Assembly: GCF_003203515.1 (NCBI RefSeq)
Contig: NZ_BGNG01000006.1
Coordinates: 248,001 to 312,000 of the forward strand
DNA length: 64,000 nt
Source: Glaciecola sp. KUL10
GTDB taxonomy: Bacteria > Pseudomonadota > Gammaproteobacteria > Enterobacterales > Alteromonadaceae
Reading direction: 5' to 3'
Shown here: piece by piece, positions 25,801 to 34,928 of the stretch
Layout of the letters: each line of letters opens with the position of its first letter
How positions within the stretch are numbered: position 1 is the first letter of the stretch
Program-made: the position numbers and the translations under genes
Notes under the pieces: model-generated
Databases searched by the model: none
What the model was told of the DNA's origin: nothing
The model's input: the letters and a program-made list of their open reading frames with translations, nothing else

Positions 25801-26159
25801 GCTACTTCTTTGCCGTTGGGGCTCACCGCAGGATGAATGTTCCAAGCAAAGTCTTGTGTTAATGCAGTTGCTTCACCGCCATTAGTGCTGGCGATAAATA
25901 TATCCCCTAACATATCAAATACAAATTGCTTACCGTTAGGCGTGATATCAAGGCTAGACCATGTAGTTTGGTCTGTCTCGATAGATACCGTCTTGAGGTC
26001 AAAAGGCGGGTTCAATACATCCCATTCCTCATATGGCTTTGTTTCTTTTGTGGGGGGCTGCTCATCATTTGCTAAGGTAAGCGTTGAATGGCTGAATAAT
26101 GAACCAACGATAAACGCGCTGGTTATTATCCGCGAGAGTTTTCGGATACTTGTTGTCAT
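22812..26159 (-). CDS. Exported TolB-like beta-propeller fused to an amidohydrolase
   Basis: 1115 residues with a signal peptide (to about residue 30, ending LANDEQ). Residues 60-640 hold repeated WD40/PD40 blades (HPAVSPNGKEVAFISDRDG, APKWSPDGEYLLV, PIFSADGKYIYYT). From about 700 there is a metal-dependent hydrolase of the imidazolonepropionase type: DTHAHG (metal), EHSLPIERG, HIGAHGQREG and the closing SIEVGKLADMVIIDGD. Such fusions are common secreted or periplasmic proteins in Alteromonadales; the substrate is unknown, with dipeptides or cyclic amides possible. It is monocistronic with its own terminator. Confidence 0.9.
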   Translation of the reverse strand: MTTSIRKLSRIITSAFIVGSLFSHSTLTLANDEQPPTKETKPYEEWDVLNPPFDLKTVSIETDQTTWSSLDITPNGKQFVFDMLGDIFIASTNGGEATALTQDFAWNIHPAVSPNGKEVAFISDRDGLSNVWVMNIDGTNLRQITKEKKYLIHAPKWSPDGEYLLVTKGIMSSRSIPAGEIWMYHKSGGDGLAIKERVHGKRDQNNIADPIFSADGKYIYYTQDITGTSRFSYNRDPLKQIFAITRFDRENGEEERYISGTGGAVVPTPSPDGQHIAFIRRVKENTGLFLKDVKTGDETALFLGLERDMQEGFGTEGYFAYFDWTPDSKQIMFWTGGKFHKIDVDSKDISTIDVSVKTEMKYADALRFPVDVSPDEFDVKAIRWAQKSPNGKQILFQALGKLYVKDIKSGKSKRLTKQNDHDEYYPRYSNDGKKIVYTTWNDQTLGDIRVISARGGKGKIVSTSKGHYIEPSFSSDAELIAYRKFTGGYLLDPTNSVEPGLYVLDLDEKQTTRVAKSGFEPHFSGDNTRVYFTESVSGKPYPETQFSSVNLRGEDKRTHLYGGDKVSEYRLSHDKKWVAFVHQYNTFVAPFVDNGKQINIGPKMSSLPVKQLSARAGNYMTWSAENNSVGWSHGPRYFERSLDEAFAFLADTDAELPEPTNTGIDLSFKQKSDKPDHFLAITGGKVVTMRDADNTQEVIENGVVIVKNNRIEAVGKAGEIEIPSDATNIDASGKTIIPGLIDTHAHGAQGRSEIIPQQNWSQYSNLAFGVTTIHDPSNDTTEIMAAGELQKAGKRVAPRIYSTGTILYGAEALGYKAIINDYDDAYYHVQRLKDLGAISVKSYNQPRRDQRQQVLLAAKKQEMMVVPEGGGKFQQNISMLVDGHTGLEHSLPIERGYDDLTQLWKATKFGYTPTFVVSYGGLMGEEYFYDRTEVWKNERLMRYTPHFIVDRRSIRRPTAPDEQYNHVAVAEYAKELRDNGVGVHIGAHGQREGLAAHWELWIMHQGGFSAFEALRGGTIDGARHLGMDKDLGSIEVGKLADMVIIDGDVLSDIKRSEYVSHTIINGRVFEAATMNEVGSKDKRHPFFFESDNKQFMPEQTKQEMEAKAHMYHWVH

Positions 26160-26368
26160 TAGGTTTCTTCTTATTTTAAGACTGATTTTGTTCAGTTATT
26201 ATCACGCATGGCGAATGCTTCGCCATGGGGTATTTGTTGACTAGGCGTCCATAAAGGACACCGTTATTCACTAAGTTGAATAGAGTATGATAGTCAAGTG
26301 CACCCTACGATAATGGCTAATTTACTCCGGTGCAAGCGCAGCCCTGCTTTTGAGAGGCGTTATTTTGT

Positions 26369-27322
26369 TTACATTACTTCAGTCGTGTATTGTCTGTTGC
26401 GAATAGCATTATTAGAAGATGGCGCAATTTTTCCTAGCTCGTAAAGCGCTGGACCAGTGGGTTCTAATAGTACAAATTCTCTTTTACCTATTTTTATTGT
26501 TTTATCTTCTTTGCCTGGCTTCATCTTGATTCCTAATAAAGCGTGTCGAGGTAAAAATATCATCCGTACTTCTGCATTAGGTGCGTAGGCTTTTATAATA
26601 CTGGCCATTAATGTCGACTTACTATCACAGTCTCCTCTGTTAGATATTATTAGTTCGCGCGGGGAAGCAAAACCAGCGCCATTTGAAGAAACTCTATCTT
26701 CCAATGTGTTGTATGGAATGCTTTGAATCCAACTTAAGGTAAAGTTAACGAAACCACGAAAATCGCTGGGGTTCTCTATGCTTTGTTTGATGGTTTGCGC
26801 AATGACTTTCGCACCTTCGATAGATAATTGCGCATATCGTCCATGGTCATGTTTGATCGTATCTTGGCCATAGTGGTTTTTGAACGTCAAATAAAAATTA
26901 CTTTCCAAATAATCTTGTTGAATTTGCTTTTGCAGGTGACTGAGTTTTTCAGTTATTTCTTGCGCAAGGCCGGATTTACTGGCTGTTACACTAATATTGA
27001 TTTGCGCCCCCTGCTGCTTGATATCTATCTTGGCAATTCTTGGGTCCACTGTTTTTGCATAGGTAAGTAAACCAGATTTAATAGCCCGTTGTGCTAATTG
27101 AGGACGATAAGCAGCACCAGTACTCGGCATCTCCTGAATGACATTGTTCTTGAGAACAAATTGAAGACTTTGCGAATCTTGATTGCTATCTTCCCATTTA
27201 TAACTAAAAAGACGACTATCTTGCAGTGATTGCTGAGAAAAATACATCTGTTTTGCAATCGAGGGGTTAGTCAATGAGCAATACAGTATGCAGCAATAGA
27301 AAGTTGCTTTTAGCAAACGCAT
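26369..27322 (-). CDS. Exported transglutaminase-like (cysteine peptidase fold) protein
   Basis: 317 residues with an N-terminal signal sequence (to about residue 23). The C-terminal half has a papain/transglutaminase-like triad pattern: Cys232 in NRGDCDSKSTLM, His260 in FLPRHALLGI and an acidic residue in LLEPTGP (Glu287). The N-terminal half is not recognised. It lies between the amidohydrolase and cysG with no obvious functional link. Peptide hydrolysis or crosslinking in the periplasm is an inference from the fold. Confidence 0.72.
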   Translation of the reverse strand: MRLLKATFYCCILYCSLTNPSIAKQMYFSQQSLQDSRLFSYKWEDSNQDSQSLQFVLKNNVIQEMPSTGAAYRPQLAQRAIKSGLLTYAKTVDPRIAKIDIKQQGAQINISVTASKSGLAQEITEKLSHLQKQIQQDYLESNFYLTFKNHYGQDTIKHDHGRYAQLSIEGAKVIAQTIKQSIENPSDFRGFVNFTLSWIQSIPYNTLEDRVSSNGAGFASPRELIISNRGDCDSKSTLMASIIKAYAPNAEVRMIFLPRHALLGIKMKPGKEDKTIKIGKREFVLLEPTGPALYELGKIAPSSNNAIRNRQYTTEVM

Positions 27323-27396
27323 AGTTAACGTCGATTATAGATAAATGATTGTTGTTAATGGTTATCGGTAGCGCTATGCGTTTGCGTTAGTAAGAA

Positions 27397-28785
27397 TTAT
27401 TGATTAAACCAATTGAGCTTTTTGTGTAATTCAACCACGCTGCCAACAATAATAAGTGTGGGTGGTTTCATTTTAGATGTTTCTGGATCTTGCGTAATGT
27501 TAGCGAGTGTGCCTGTCAGGACCTTTTGCTCTTCTCTGGTAGCTGCTTGGACAAGCGCAATCGGCATGTCAGGAGACATACCATTTTCAATCAATTTGTC
27601 GCAAATAATAGGCAGGCCGGTCAACCCCATATAAAAAACGAGGGTTTGGTTGTTTTGAACCAGGGCAGGCCAGTTCAGATTAATCGTATTGTCACGCAAA
27701 TGGCCAGTCGTAAAAGTGACAGATTGTGCATGGTCACGATGGGTTAATGGAATGCCTGAATAACTTGCTGCCCCAGTAGCCGCGGTAATTCCAGGTACGA
27801 CTTGAAAATCAACGCCATGTTCAATAAGTGTTTCTATTTCTTCACCACCTCGACCAAAGATAAATGGGTCTCCACCTTTCAGTCTGACAACTCGATTTCC
27901 TTTTAAGGCTTCATTGGCTAACAGTTCGTTGATGTCTTCTTGAGGAATAGTGTGGTTACTTTTTGCTTTACCAACATAAATTTTTTCTGCATCTCTGCGG
28001 ACTAACTCCAAAATTTCTGGCGAAACCAATCTGTCATAAACAACTACGTCTGCTTTTTGCATTAAGCGTAGCGCTTTGAAAGTAAGTAAATCTGGATCTC
28101 CAGGTCCAGCACCAACTAAGTAGACTTGACCAGCAGGCTTGTCACCATTTGCATAAGCAATAAGAGACTTATCTAGCTTCTGCTCGGCTAACTCATCGTT
28201 TCCGCTAAGTACGGCTTCACCGATATCACCATCAAGTACTTCTTCCCAAAAGTATCTTCTATCTGTAACAGAGCTTAACCCTTGTTTTACCTTGTCTCTA
28301 AACCTTTCAGAGAAGTTACCGAGCAGCTTCAGATTGGCAGGCAGCACACTTTCAAGTTTTTGACGAATGTAGCGCAAGAGCACCGGTGCAACGCCTCCGC
28401 TGCTCATCGCTATAATGATGGGAGAACGGTCTACAATTGAAGGGGTAATGAATTTACACAATGGCGTGTTGTCGACCACGTTTACAAGAATTCCGGCTGC
28501 ATGTGCGATGTCATGTACATGTTGGTTAACGTTTTCATCATCAGTGGCGACAAATATCATTTGTTTGTGAGTAATATCAGTATCTTCGAATTTTCGATTG
28601 ATCAGTGTTATTTGTGATGATTCATCTGCTAGGCGCTGAACCGTATCACTCACCCAAGGTGACACAATTGTAATTTTTGCAGGCGTTTTTAGCAGTAACT
28701 CTGTTTTTCTCGCTGCTACTTCCCCTGCTCCTACGACTAGGCAGTGGATGTGCTGGGCATCTACAAAAATTGGGAAGTACTTCAT
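27397..28785 (-). CDS. cysG: Siroheme synthase (trifunctional)
   Basis: 462 residues. The N-terminal precorrin-2 dehydrogenase/sirohydrochlorin ferrochelatase (1-205) has VVGAGEVAARKTELLL for NAD and the AMSSGGVAPVLLRYIRQKLE serine region. The C-terminal uroporphyrinogen-III methyltransferase (215-460) has VYLVGAGPGDPDLLT, VRLKGGDPFIFGRGGEE and PGITAATGAASYSGIPLTHR. It makes siroheme for sulfite and nitrite reductases. It is complete. No cys genes adjoin it here. Confidence 0.97.
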   Translation of the reverse strand: MKYFPIFVDAQHIHCLVVGAGEVAARKTELLLKTPAKITIVSPWVSDTVQRLADESSQITLINRKFEDTDITHKQMIFVATDDENVNQHVHDIAHAAGILVNVVDNTPLCKFITPSIVDRSPIIIAMSSGGVAPVLLRYIRQKLESVLPANLKLLGNFSERFRDKVKQGLSSVTDRRYFWEEVLDGDIGEAVLSGNDELAEQKLDKSLIAYANGDKPAGQVYLVGAGPGDPDLLTFKALRLMQKADVVVYDRLVSPEILELVRRDAEKIYVGKAKSNHTIPQEDINELLANEALKGNRVVRLKGGDPFIFGRGGEEIETLIEHGVDFQVVPGITAATGAASYSGIPLTHRDHAQSVTFTTGHLRDNTINLNWPALVQNNQTLVFYMGLTGLPIICDKLIENGMSPDMPIALVQAATREEQKVLTGTLANITQDPETSKMKPPTLIIVGSVVELHKKLNWFNQ

Positions 28786-28940
28786 GATTGCTGAACCTTT
28801 GGACTTTATGGACGCATTATGCGGCTATGTTTTATTCATTTACAGCAATTTATTTCTAAATTATATAACTAAAAGGCATGAAAATAATTTGAGAACATGT
28901 GAGCTTGTCTAAATAGTTGATGAATAAGGTTAAATTATCC

Positions 28941-28970
28941 AAAAAAATTCCCGCTGAAAGCGGGAATTTT
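28941..28970 (-). terminator. Terminator of deaD
   Basis: ATTCCCGCT (28947-28955) pairs with AGCGGGAAT (28959-28967), extended by A/T pairs; on the minus strand a 7-base U-run follows. It lies 10 bp after the deaD stop. Confidence 0.9.
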
Positions 28971-28979
28971 AATTATTAT

Positions 28980-30713
28980 TTAGTCACGCTTTTTTCGTTT
29001 AGGAGGCGTGTCCGACCACTCTCTTATATTTAAGCGTTGGCCAGCCACTCTGGTTTTCGAAAGAGTGTCCTTTGTTTCTTTTGGCATACCTTTAGGTAAA
29101 TCAACAGTTGTAAAATTGTCATAGATCTCAATTGCACCAATATTCTTGGAACTGATGTTCGCTTCGTTAGCGATAGCACCTACGATGTTTCCTGGTTTTG
29201 CACCATGCGTATGACCTACTTCAATTCTAAAGCGTTGCATGTTCTCATCAGGCGTGCTGCGTTGACGAGGGCCACGTTTACCACCTCTATCTCCACGTTC
29301 ACCACGACCACGATCATTGCGTTCATTTCGACCTTGGCGTCTGCCATTTTCACGGTCAAAATTTGGCTTTGAATGAAGATCAGGGCGGTCTGACTCTTTC
29401 AATAATAGAGGTTCATCACCTTGTGCAACCTTGGCGAGTGCAGCCATAATGATGTCGGGGGATGCTTCGGTCTCTTCCATGATAGATTCAACAATTGGAA
29501 TATAAGACTCGATTGATTCATCTTTGATAGCTTCTTTAATGCTTTCTTTGAAACGCTCTAAACGGGATTCATTTAGTTGTGAGATTGAAGGTATCTCCAT
29601 CAACTCAATGCTCTGTTTTGTTGCTTTTTCAATTGAAAACAATAAACGTTTTTCGCGATGAGAAATAAATAGTATCGCGTCACCACTTCTGCCAGCACGG
29701 CCAGTACGACCGATTCGGTGAACGTATGATTCTGTATCGTATGGAATATCATAGTTGATTACGTGACTCACGCGTTCTACGTCTAGTCCACGCGCGACCA
29801 CGTCAGTGGCAACCAAGATATCAATTGTACCTTGCTTTAATTTGTCTACGGTTCTTTCGCGGGCATTCTGTGGTATATCGCCATTGAGGGGCTCTACATC
29901 GTAACCGCGCGCAGTCAATTTATCTGCTAGCTCAACAGTTGCTGTTTTTGTTCTCACAAAAATGATAACACCGTCAAACTCTTCAACTTCCATGATGCGC
30001 GTCAGGGCTTCTAATTTGTGGTGTCCTGGGACTAAGCAATAGCGCTGTTTAATAGTGCTTGCAGTACTCACTTTTGACTTAATTTGAACGTGCTTGGGAT
30101 CATTCAAATAGCGCTTAGTAATTTTTCTGATAGCCTCAGGCATAGTCGCAGAGAAAAGTGCAGTTTGCTTTTGCTCCGGTGCGTGACTCAAAATAAGCTC
30201 TACATCGTCAATAAAGCCCATGCGAAGCATCTCATCTGCTTCATCTAGCACTAAAAACTTTAGTTTATCTAGTTTAAGTGTCTTGCGTTTGATATGGTCA
30301 ATAATACGACCTGGCGTACCTACGACTACTTGCACGCCTCGTTTCAATTGTCTAATTTGGTTGTCGTAAGATTGACCACCATAAACGGGGAGTACGCGAA
30401 TTTTCTTTGAGAAACTAGCATATACTTGAAAAGCTTCGGCTACTTGTATGGCAAGTTCGCGAGTTGGTGCTAATACTAATAATTGAGTGAAGTTTTCTTC
30501 TGGATCAATATTAGCCAACATTGGGAGTGCAAACGCGGCAGTTTTACCTGTACCTGTTTGTGCTTGGCCTAATAAATCATGGCCATCTAAAAGTAATGGA
30601 ATACTTTGAGCTTGAATGGGAGACGGCTTTTCATAGCCAACTTTTTCCAATGCCTGTAAAATTGGCGTTGGTAGATTGAGTTCTTTAAATGTAACATCGA
30701 CTGTGTCGGTCAT
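28980..30713 (-). CDS. deaD: ATP-dependent DEAD-box RNA helicase DeaD/CsdA
   Basis: 577 residues from ATG 30713, chosen over an in-frame start 11 codons upstream because AGGA lies at the right distance and homologues begin MTDT-like. Motifs in order are Q-motif, AQTGTGKT, PTRELA, DEAD, SAT, and ATDVVARGLD with HRIGRTGRAG. A C-terminal RNA-binding domain follows (RFRIEVGHTHGAKPGNIVGAIANE) after an Arg/Gly-rich linker (ENGRRQGRNERNDRGRGERG). It acts in cold adaptation, ribosome assembly and mRNA decay. It diverges from the PrsT-like gene. Confidence 0.97.
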   Translation of the reverse strand: MTDTVDVTFKELNLPTPILQALEKVGYEKPSPIQAQSIPLLLDGHDLLGQAQTGTGKTAAFALPMLANIDPEENFTQLLVLAPTRELAIQVAEAFQVYASFSKKIRVLPVYGGQSYDNQIRQLKRGVQVVVGTPGRIIDHIKRKTLKLDKLKFLVLDEADEMLRMGFIDDVELILSHAPEQKQTALFSATMPEAIRKITKRYLNDPKHVQIKSKVSTASTIKQRYCLVPGHHKLEALTRIMEVEEFDGVIIFVRTKTATVELADKLTARGYDVEPLNGDIPQNARERTVDKLKQGTIDILVATDVVARGLDVERVSHVINYDIPYDTESYVHRIGRTGRAGRSGDAILFISHREKRLLFSIEKATKQSIELMEIPSISQLNESRLERFKESIKEAIKDESIESYIPIVESIMEETEASPDIIMAALAKVAQGDEPLLLKESDRPDLHSKPNFDRENGRRQGRNERNDRGRGERGDRGGKRGPRQRSTPDENMQRFRIEVGHTHGAKPGNIVGAIANEANISSKNIGAIEIYDNFTTVDLPKGMPKETKDTLSKTRVAGQRLNIREWSDTPPKRKKRD

Positions 30714-30892
30714 CGGGTATCCTGATAGACTGATGATAAGGGGCAAAGCAGAGAGGATGCGAGAGCCTTCGTAAAGGCGGCATTATAATGGAAATTTAGC
30801 AAGGTTACTATCTATCTTTTGATTACTTTGTAACCATCTGAGTTCATTACGTTTAAGTGTCAGCTTTGGCTGATTGATAAATTAAAATAGGT

Positions 30893-33715
30893 ATGGAAAA
30901 CATGAATCAAAGCCTTACACCTTCAAAAGTGAATGCTAAGTTAGCAAGAACGGTAAGTAAAACAATAAAGAAAACCTTGTTGGCGCTTGGTGTTAGCTCA
31001 GCATTACTTTTAAGCGGCTGCCAACAACAAACAAGTGAAGATCACCTTGAGGCTGCTAAAGATTTTGTGCAAGAAGGCAACAACCAAGCAGCGATCGTTG
31101 AGTTAAAAAATGCGATTCAACTAGAACCTTCATCAGCTCAAGCACGGTTTGAGCTTGGCGGTCTTTACTTATCGTTAAATGCATATGAAGCGGCAGAGAA
31201 AGAACTTAGTCGTGCCTTGGAACTAGGCTATGATTCTTCTGATGTTATTCCATTGTTATCCCGCGCCTATCAAAAAACGGGTGCTAATGCCGCGCTCATC
31301 GAAATCGACCACAATGATGAAGCAATGACTGCCGTTGAGCGCATAGAAGTTGGCTTTTATAAGCTACAATCTTTGGTTCAACTAGAGAGGCGTGACGAAG
31401 CCGAAAGTTTAATTGCTGAGCTCTTATTAATCGATACCACGTCAGTCTACAAGGGGCTGGTCGGTGCGATGAATACTATTCTATCTGAAGACTACGAAAC
31501 AGCGCTTGCACAAGCAGTCGAACTGCAAAAACAAGCCCCGCTAAATAAAGATGTGCTAAATTTAACTGCGCGTTTGTACTTATTAAACCAACAAACTGAA
31601 AAAGCAGCAGACGTTTATGCAGAATATGTAAAAGCGGCTCCTGAAGATATCGAAACTCGCTTTGCGCTTGCCAATTTGTTAGTTGAACAAAGGCGCACAA
31701 AAGAAGCGGAACCTCATGTTGATAAGCTACTTGAAATAAATGATCAAAATGGATTATTAAATCAGCTTAAGGGGATTATCCGAGCTGCTGAAAACGATTT
31801 TGCGGGTGCACAAAGACATTCTGAAATTGCTATTCAAAATGGTCGTACTGATGCGATCGTTAGGTTAGTCGCGGGTTATTCTGCCTTCGAACAAGGTGAC
31901 TTCGTTGACACTGAACGCCACCTCTCTCAAATCGCAACATTATTGCCTGACAATCATCCCGGCTTGCGTTTACTTGCCGCTGCACAACTTCAAACGGGTA
32001 AGGCAGATGAGGCTTCAGATGTTTTGACTCGTATGGGTAATCTCAGTGCTCAGGATGCGACCTTGTTTTCTAAGGCGGGTTATGAACTCTTGCAGTCAGG
32101 TGACTTAAATGCAGCAGAAGCCCTAGTTGAGCGTGCAGGAAATATAAGCGAAACAGCGGATGACTTAACTCGCTTGGGTGTACTTAAACTATCTTTGAAC
32201 AATGTCGAAGGACTTCTTGATTTAGAAAAAGCGGTTGTCAAAACTCCGCAATCGGTCACTGCAAACACCACGTTAGCAACCGCTTATCTGGCGACAAATC
32301 AACTCGACAAAGCGGCTAGCTTAGCACAGCAATGGCAGCAAAATGATCCGCTTAGTGCTGGGCCTTATATGCTGGAAGGTGAAGTTGAATTGCGCAACGG
32401 AAGTGTCGACAAAGCGGCAGTTGCATTTAAGAAAGCTGCAACACTTGAGCCCAATAATCCAAGAGCAGAATTAGCCTTGATTGGCTTAGACATAAGAGCG
32501 AAAGATTTTGCTAAAGCTCAAGCCGATTTAAACGAGCTATTGTCAAAACATCCTGACTTTGTACCTGCGTTAATTGCAAATTTTGGGATCAACAAAGAGT
32601 TGGATAAAACGGACAGTGGTTTGCGAAAAATTGCAGACGCACAAAGCCAATTTCCAGAAAACCAAGATTTAAGGCTCCTACTAGCTAGAGTGCATGCAAA
32701 CGAGCAACAATTTGGTCAAGCCATTGATGTGTTAGCAGAAGTAGAACCGAACGCTGATGCACCTCTCGCATATTGGCCTCTCAACGGTGCACTTTTATTA
32801 AGAAGTAATAAGCTAAAAGAAGCAGAAGCTCACTATGATAATTGGATAAAGCTTTATCCCAATCAGCGTGATGCCTTATTAGGAAAGTTGCTTATATTGG
32901 ATGCTCAAAATAAGTTCGAAGACGCCTTAAATATGACAAAAGACTTCTTAACTGAAAGAGATGACGTTCAGATTAAGATAATGCAGGCTTATTTATTTGC
33001 GATGACACGTGATGCCAATAGTGCCAAGGAGCTTCTAAATAGCTTTGAGGAAAACATTCAACCGCTACCCTTTTTGCGAGGTGTATTTGCACGCGTAGCG
33101 CTTTTAGAAAATCGACCCAAAGACGCTATAGCGGATGCCATTATTGCCTACGAAGCGAACCCATCTTCGAAGAATATGTTGTTAGTTGTCCAATCATATG
33201 ATCTCGCTGGTGAGAGCCAAAACTCATACGACTTCTTGGGTCAATACATTCAAAATAACCCAGATGATCTCCGAGCGCTGATGTTAAAAGGCGAAAAGCA
33301 AATCGATGTCGACATAGATGCGTCTATTGCTACCTATGAAAAGGCCCTTTCGGTTAACGAGAACAACTTCATTGTACTCAATAACTTAGCTTACATACTG
33401 CTGGAAAAAGGCAGGTTAACTGAAGCATCTACTTACGCAAACAGAGCTTACGAACTTAGACCGGATAACGTTGCAATTGCCGACACACTTGCACAAGTAT
33501 TTATCAAGCAAAGCAAAATTGACGATGCTGTAGAGGTCTATCAAAAAGTACGTACAAGCACGACTGAAAATGAAGAGATATACCTAAATTATGTTGAAGC
33601 TTTGTTGCTTAACGATGACAAAGTAATGGCAACAAGGCGCTTAGATGACAAAGAGTTTAAACAACCAGAGTCAATCAAGCGTGCTGCTAAGTTAAGAAGT
33701 GACTACAGTATTTAA
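30893..33715 (+). CDS. prsT: PEP-CTERM system TPR-repeat lipoprotein (PrsT-like)
   Basis: 940 residues. It has a basic N-terminus, a hydrophobic segment and lipobox LLLSGC (Cys43), then about 20 TPR units up to the C-terminus (repeated blocks such as AKDFVQEGNNQAAIVELKNAIQLEP). Length and layout match the PrsT family, which accompanies exosortase/PEP-CTERM and exopolysaccharide loci. No exosortase, PEP-CTERM substrate or polysaccharide gene lies in the window, so here it is an orphan. ATG 30902 is an alternative start. A channel gene follows after 36 bp, probably co-transcribed. Confidence 0.85.
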   Translation: MENMNQSLTPSKVNAKLARTVSKTIKKTLLALGVSSALLLSGCQQQTSEDHLEAAKDFVQEGNNQAAIVELKNAIQLEPSSAQARFELGGLYLSLNAYEAAEKELSRALELGYDSSDVIPLLSRAYQKTGANAALIEIDHNDEAMTAVERIEVGFYKLQSLVQLERRDEAESLIAELLLIDTTSVYKGLVGAMNTILSEDYETALAQAVELQKQAPLNKDVLNLTARLYLLNQQTEKAADVYAEYVKAAPEDIETRFALANLLVEQRRTKEAEPHVDKLLEINDQNGLLNQLKGIIRAAENDFAGAQRHSEIAIQNGRTDAIVRLVAGYSAFEQGDFVDTERHLSQIATLLPDNHPGLRLLAAAQLQTGKADEASDVLTRMGNLSAQDATLFSKAGYELLQSGDLNAAEALVERAGNISETADDLTRLGVLKLSLNNVEGLLDLEKAVVKTPQSVTANTTLATAYLATNQLDKAASLAQQWQQNDPLSAGPYMLEGEVELRNGSVDKAAVAFKKAATLEPNNPRAELALIGLDIRAKDFAKAQADLNELLSKHPDFVPALIANFGINKELDKTDSGLRKIADAQSQFPENQDLRLLLARVHANEQQFGQAIDVLAEVEPNADAPLAYWPLNGALLLRSNKLKEAEAHYDNWIKLYPNQRDALLGKLLILDAQNKFEDALNMTKDFLTERDDVQIKIMQAYLFAMTRDANSAKELLNSFEENIQPLPFLRGVFARVALLENRPKDAIADAIIAYEANPSSKNMLLVVQSYDLAGESQNSYDFLGQYIQNNPDDLRALMLKGEKQIDVDIDASIATYEKALSVNENNFIVLNNLAYILLEKGRLTEASTYANRAYELRPDNVAIADTLAQVFIKQSKIDDAVEVYQKVRTSTTENEEIYLNYVEALLLNDDKVMATRRLDDKEFKQPESIKRAAKLRSDYSI

Positions 33716-33751
33716 AAAGGGAAGATCCGTTGATTACTAGAGTGATATCAG

Positions 33752-34561
33752 ATGTTTGAGAGTCTACGTCTGCGCCTTTTCAAGCTAAAACAAAACAAAG
33801 CGTTTGAGGCTTTTGTGATCGCTGTAATTATTGTCTCTGCGCTGGAAATCGGCGCAAAGACATATGAACTTGGCGAAATTGGCTTACTGATTACACAGTA
33901 CATGGATTTATTCATTACCCTCTTCTTTTTGTTTGAAATCACGATACGCTTTGTTGCGGAAGAGGACAAAAAGAGCTTTTTTAAATCAGGTTGGAATGTC
34001 TTCGATACACTGGTTGTGATCATCAGCTTAATACCAATTGACGAATCTGAAATGGCGTTACTGGCTCGTTTGGTTAGAATTTTCAGAGTATTAAGAATGA
34101 TCTCGATCATTCCGGAGTTACGGGTATTAATAAACTCCTTGCTAAAAGCAATGCCTCAACTTGGCTATGTAATGCTGCTGTTGTTTATCATATTTTATAT
34201 CTACGCAGCTATCGGAAGCTTTTTATTCAAAGACATTAACCCTGTGCTGTGGGGGGATATTGGAATCTCCATGCTCACCTTGTTTAGGGTCATGACCTTT
34301 GAAGATTGGACAGACATTCAATACGAAACCATGGCGGTTTATAAAATGAGTTGGATTTACTACCTGACTTTTATTTTCCTAACAGCCTTTGCGTTTCTTA
34401 ATATGGTGATTGGTATCGTAGTGGGTGTAATGGAGTCCGAGAACAAGGCTGAGCGAGAAAAGGTCGAGCCAAGTTTAACTGACATCCAGCAGCAGATTGC
34501 ACAATTGAGTGAGCAGTTAAGCCAGCTTCAGGCTCAGCATGAACGCCAAGGAAGTAAGTGA
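33752..34561 (+). CDS. Bacterial voltage-gated cation channel (NaChBac superfamily) with acidic filter
   Basis: 269 residues, one six-helix domain. S4 carries four regularly spaced arginines (Arg106, 109, 112, 115 in LLARLVRIFRVLRM). The pore loop LTLFRVMTFEDWTD holds the filter TFEDWTD (182-188), and S6 is FLNMVIGIVVGVMESEN. A C-terminal coiled coil (about 240-264) suits tetramer assembly. In sodium-selective relatives the filter is TLESWSM or similar; Asp at two further positions here resembles calcium-preferring variants. The gene follows the PrsT-like gene closely and has its own terminator. Confidence 0.92.
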   Translation: MFESLRLRLFKLKQNKAFEAFVIAVIIVSALEIGAKTYELGEIGLLITQYMDLFITLFFLFEITIRFVAEEDKKSFFKSGWNVFDTLVVIISLIPIDESEMALLARLVRIFRVLRMISIIPELRVLINSLLKAMPQLGYVMLLLFIIFYIYAAIGSFLFKDINPVLWGDIGISMLTLFRVMTFEDWTDIQYETMAVYKMSWIYYLTFIFLTAFAFLNMVIGIVVGVMESENKAEREKVEPSLTDIQQQIAQLSEQLSQLQAQHERQGSK

Positions 34562-34928
34562 TTTAATTAGAAGTAGAAACGTTTTATCTATGAATCTTAT
34601 AATTTCGTCAAAAACAAGAAGCGCCGATTACTGCGCTTTTTTTGTAACAATTGACGAAAACCTACCTAAGCCATTGAAATTTATTGTTTATTAATTATTG
34701 TGAATTATATGATAAATGTATTAGTATCTTAGTGTCGCTGATCATAAGCGCCATAACATAATAACAAGTTTGTAATAAAAACAGGGATATCTCGAAACAA
34801 ATATTTCTTTAAACACACAAGAGTTAGCTTAACTAACCAAAACTGAAGAAATGTTTCGATGTACACAGCGTGCAAGAAAGCACGCACAAAAATAAACATA
34901 CAAATAAACATAATGGGAACGTCAAAAT
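34562..34928. other. Intergenic region before the TonB receptor
   Basis: It contains the channel gene's terminator (34619-34643), then about 285 bp of AT-rich leader without a credible gene. Only a weak cyclic-AMP-receptor-like match was seen (34698-34713), not called. Confidence 0.5.
34619..34643 (+). terminator. Terminator of the cation channel gene
   Basis: AAGCGC (34619-34624) pairs with GCGCTT (34633-34638), followed by a 7-T run. Confidence 0.8.

Noticed and set aside
34698-34713. TGTGA-N6-TGATA resembling a CRP site before the TonB receptor
   Set aside because: The right half matches poorly, and such half-sites are common in AT-rich DNA.
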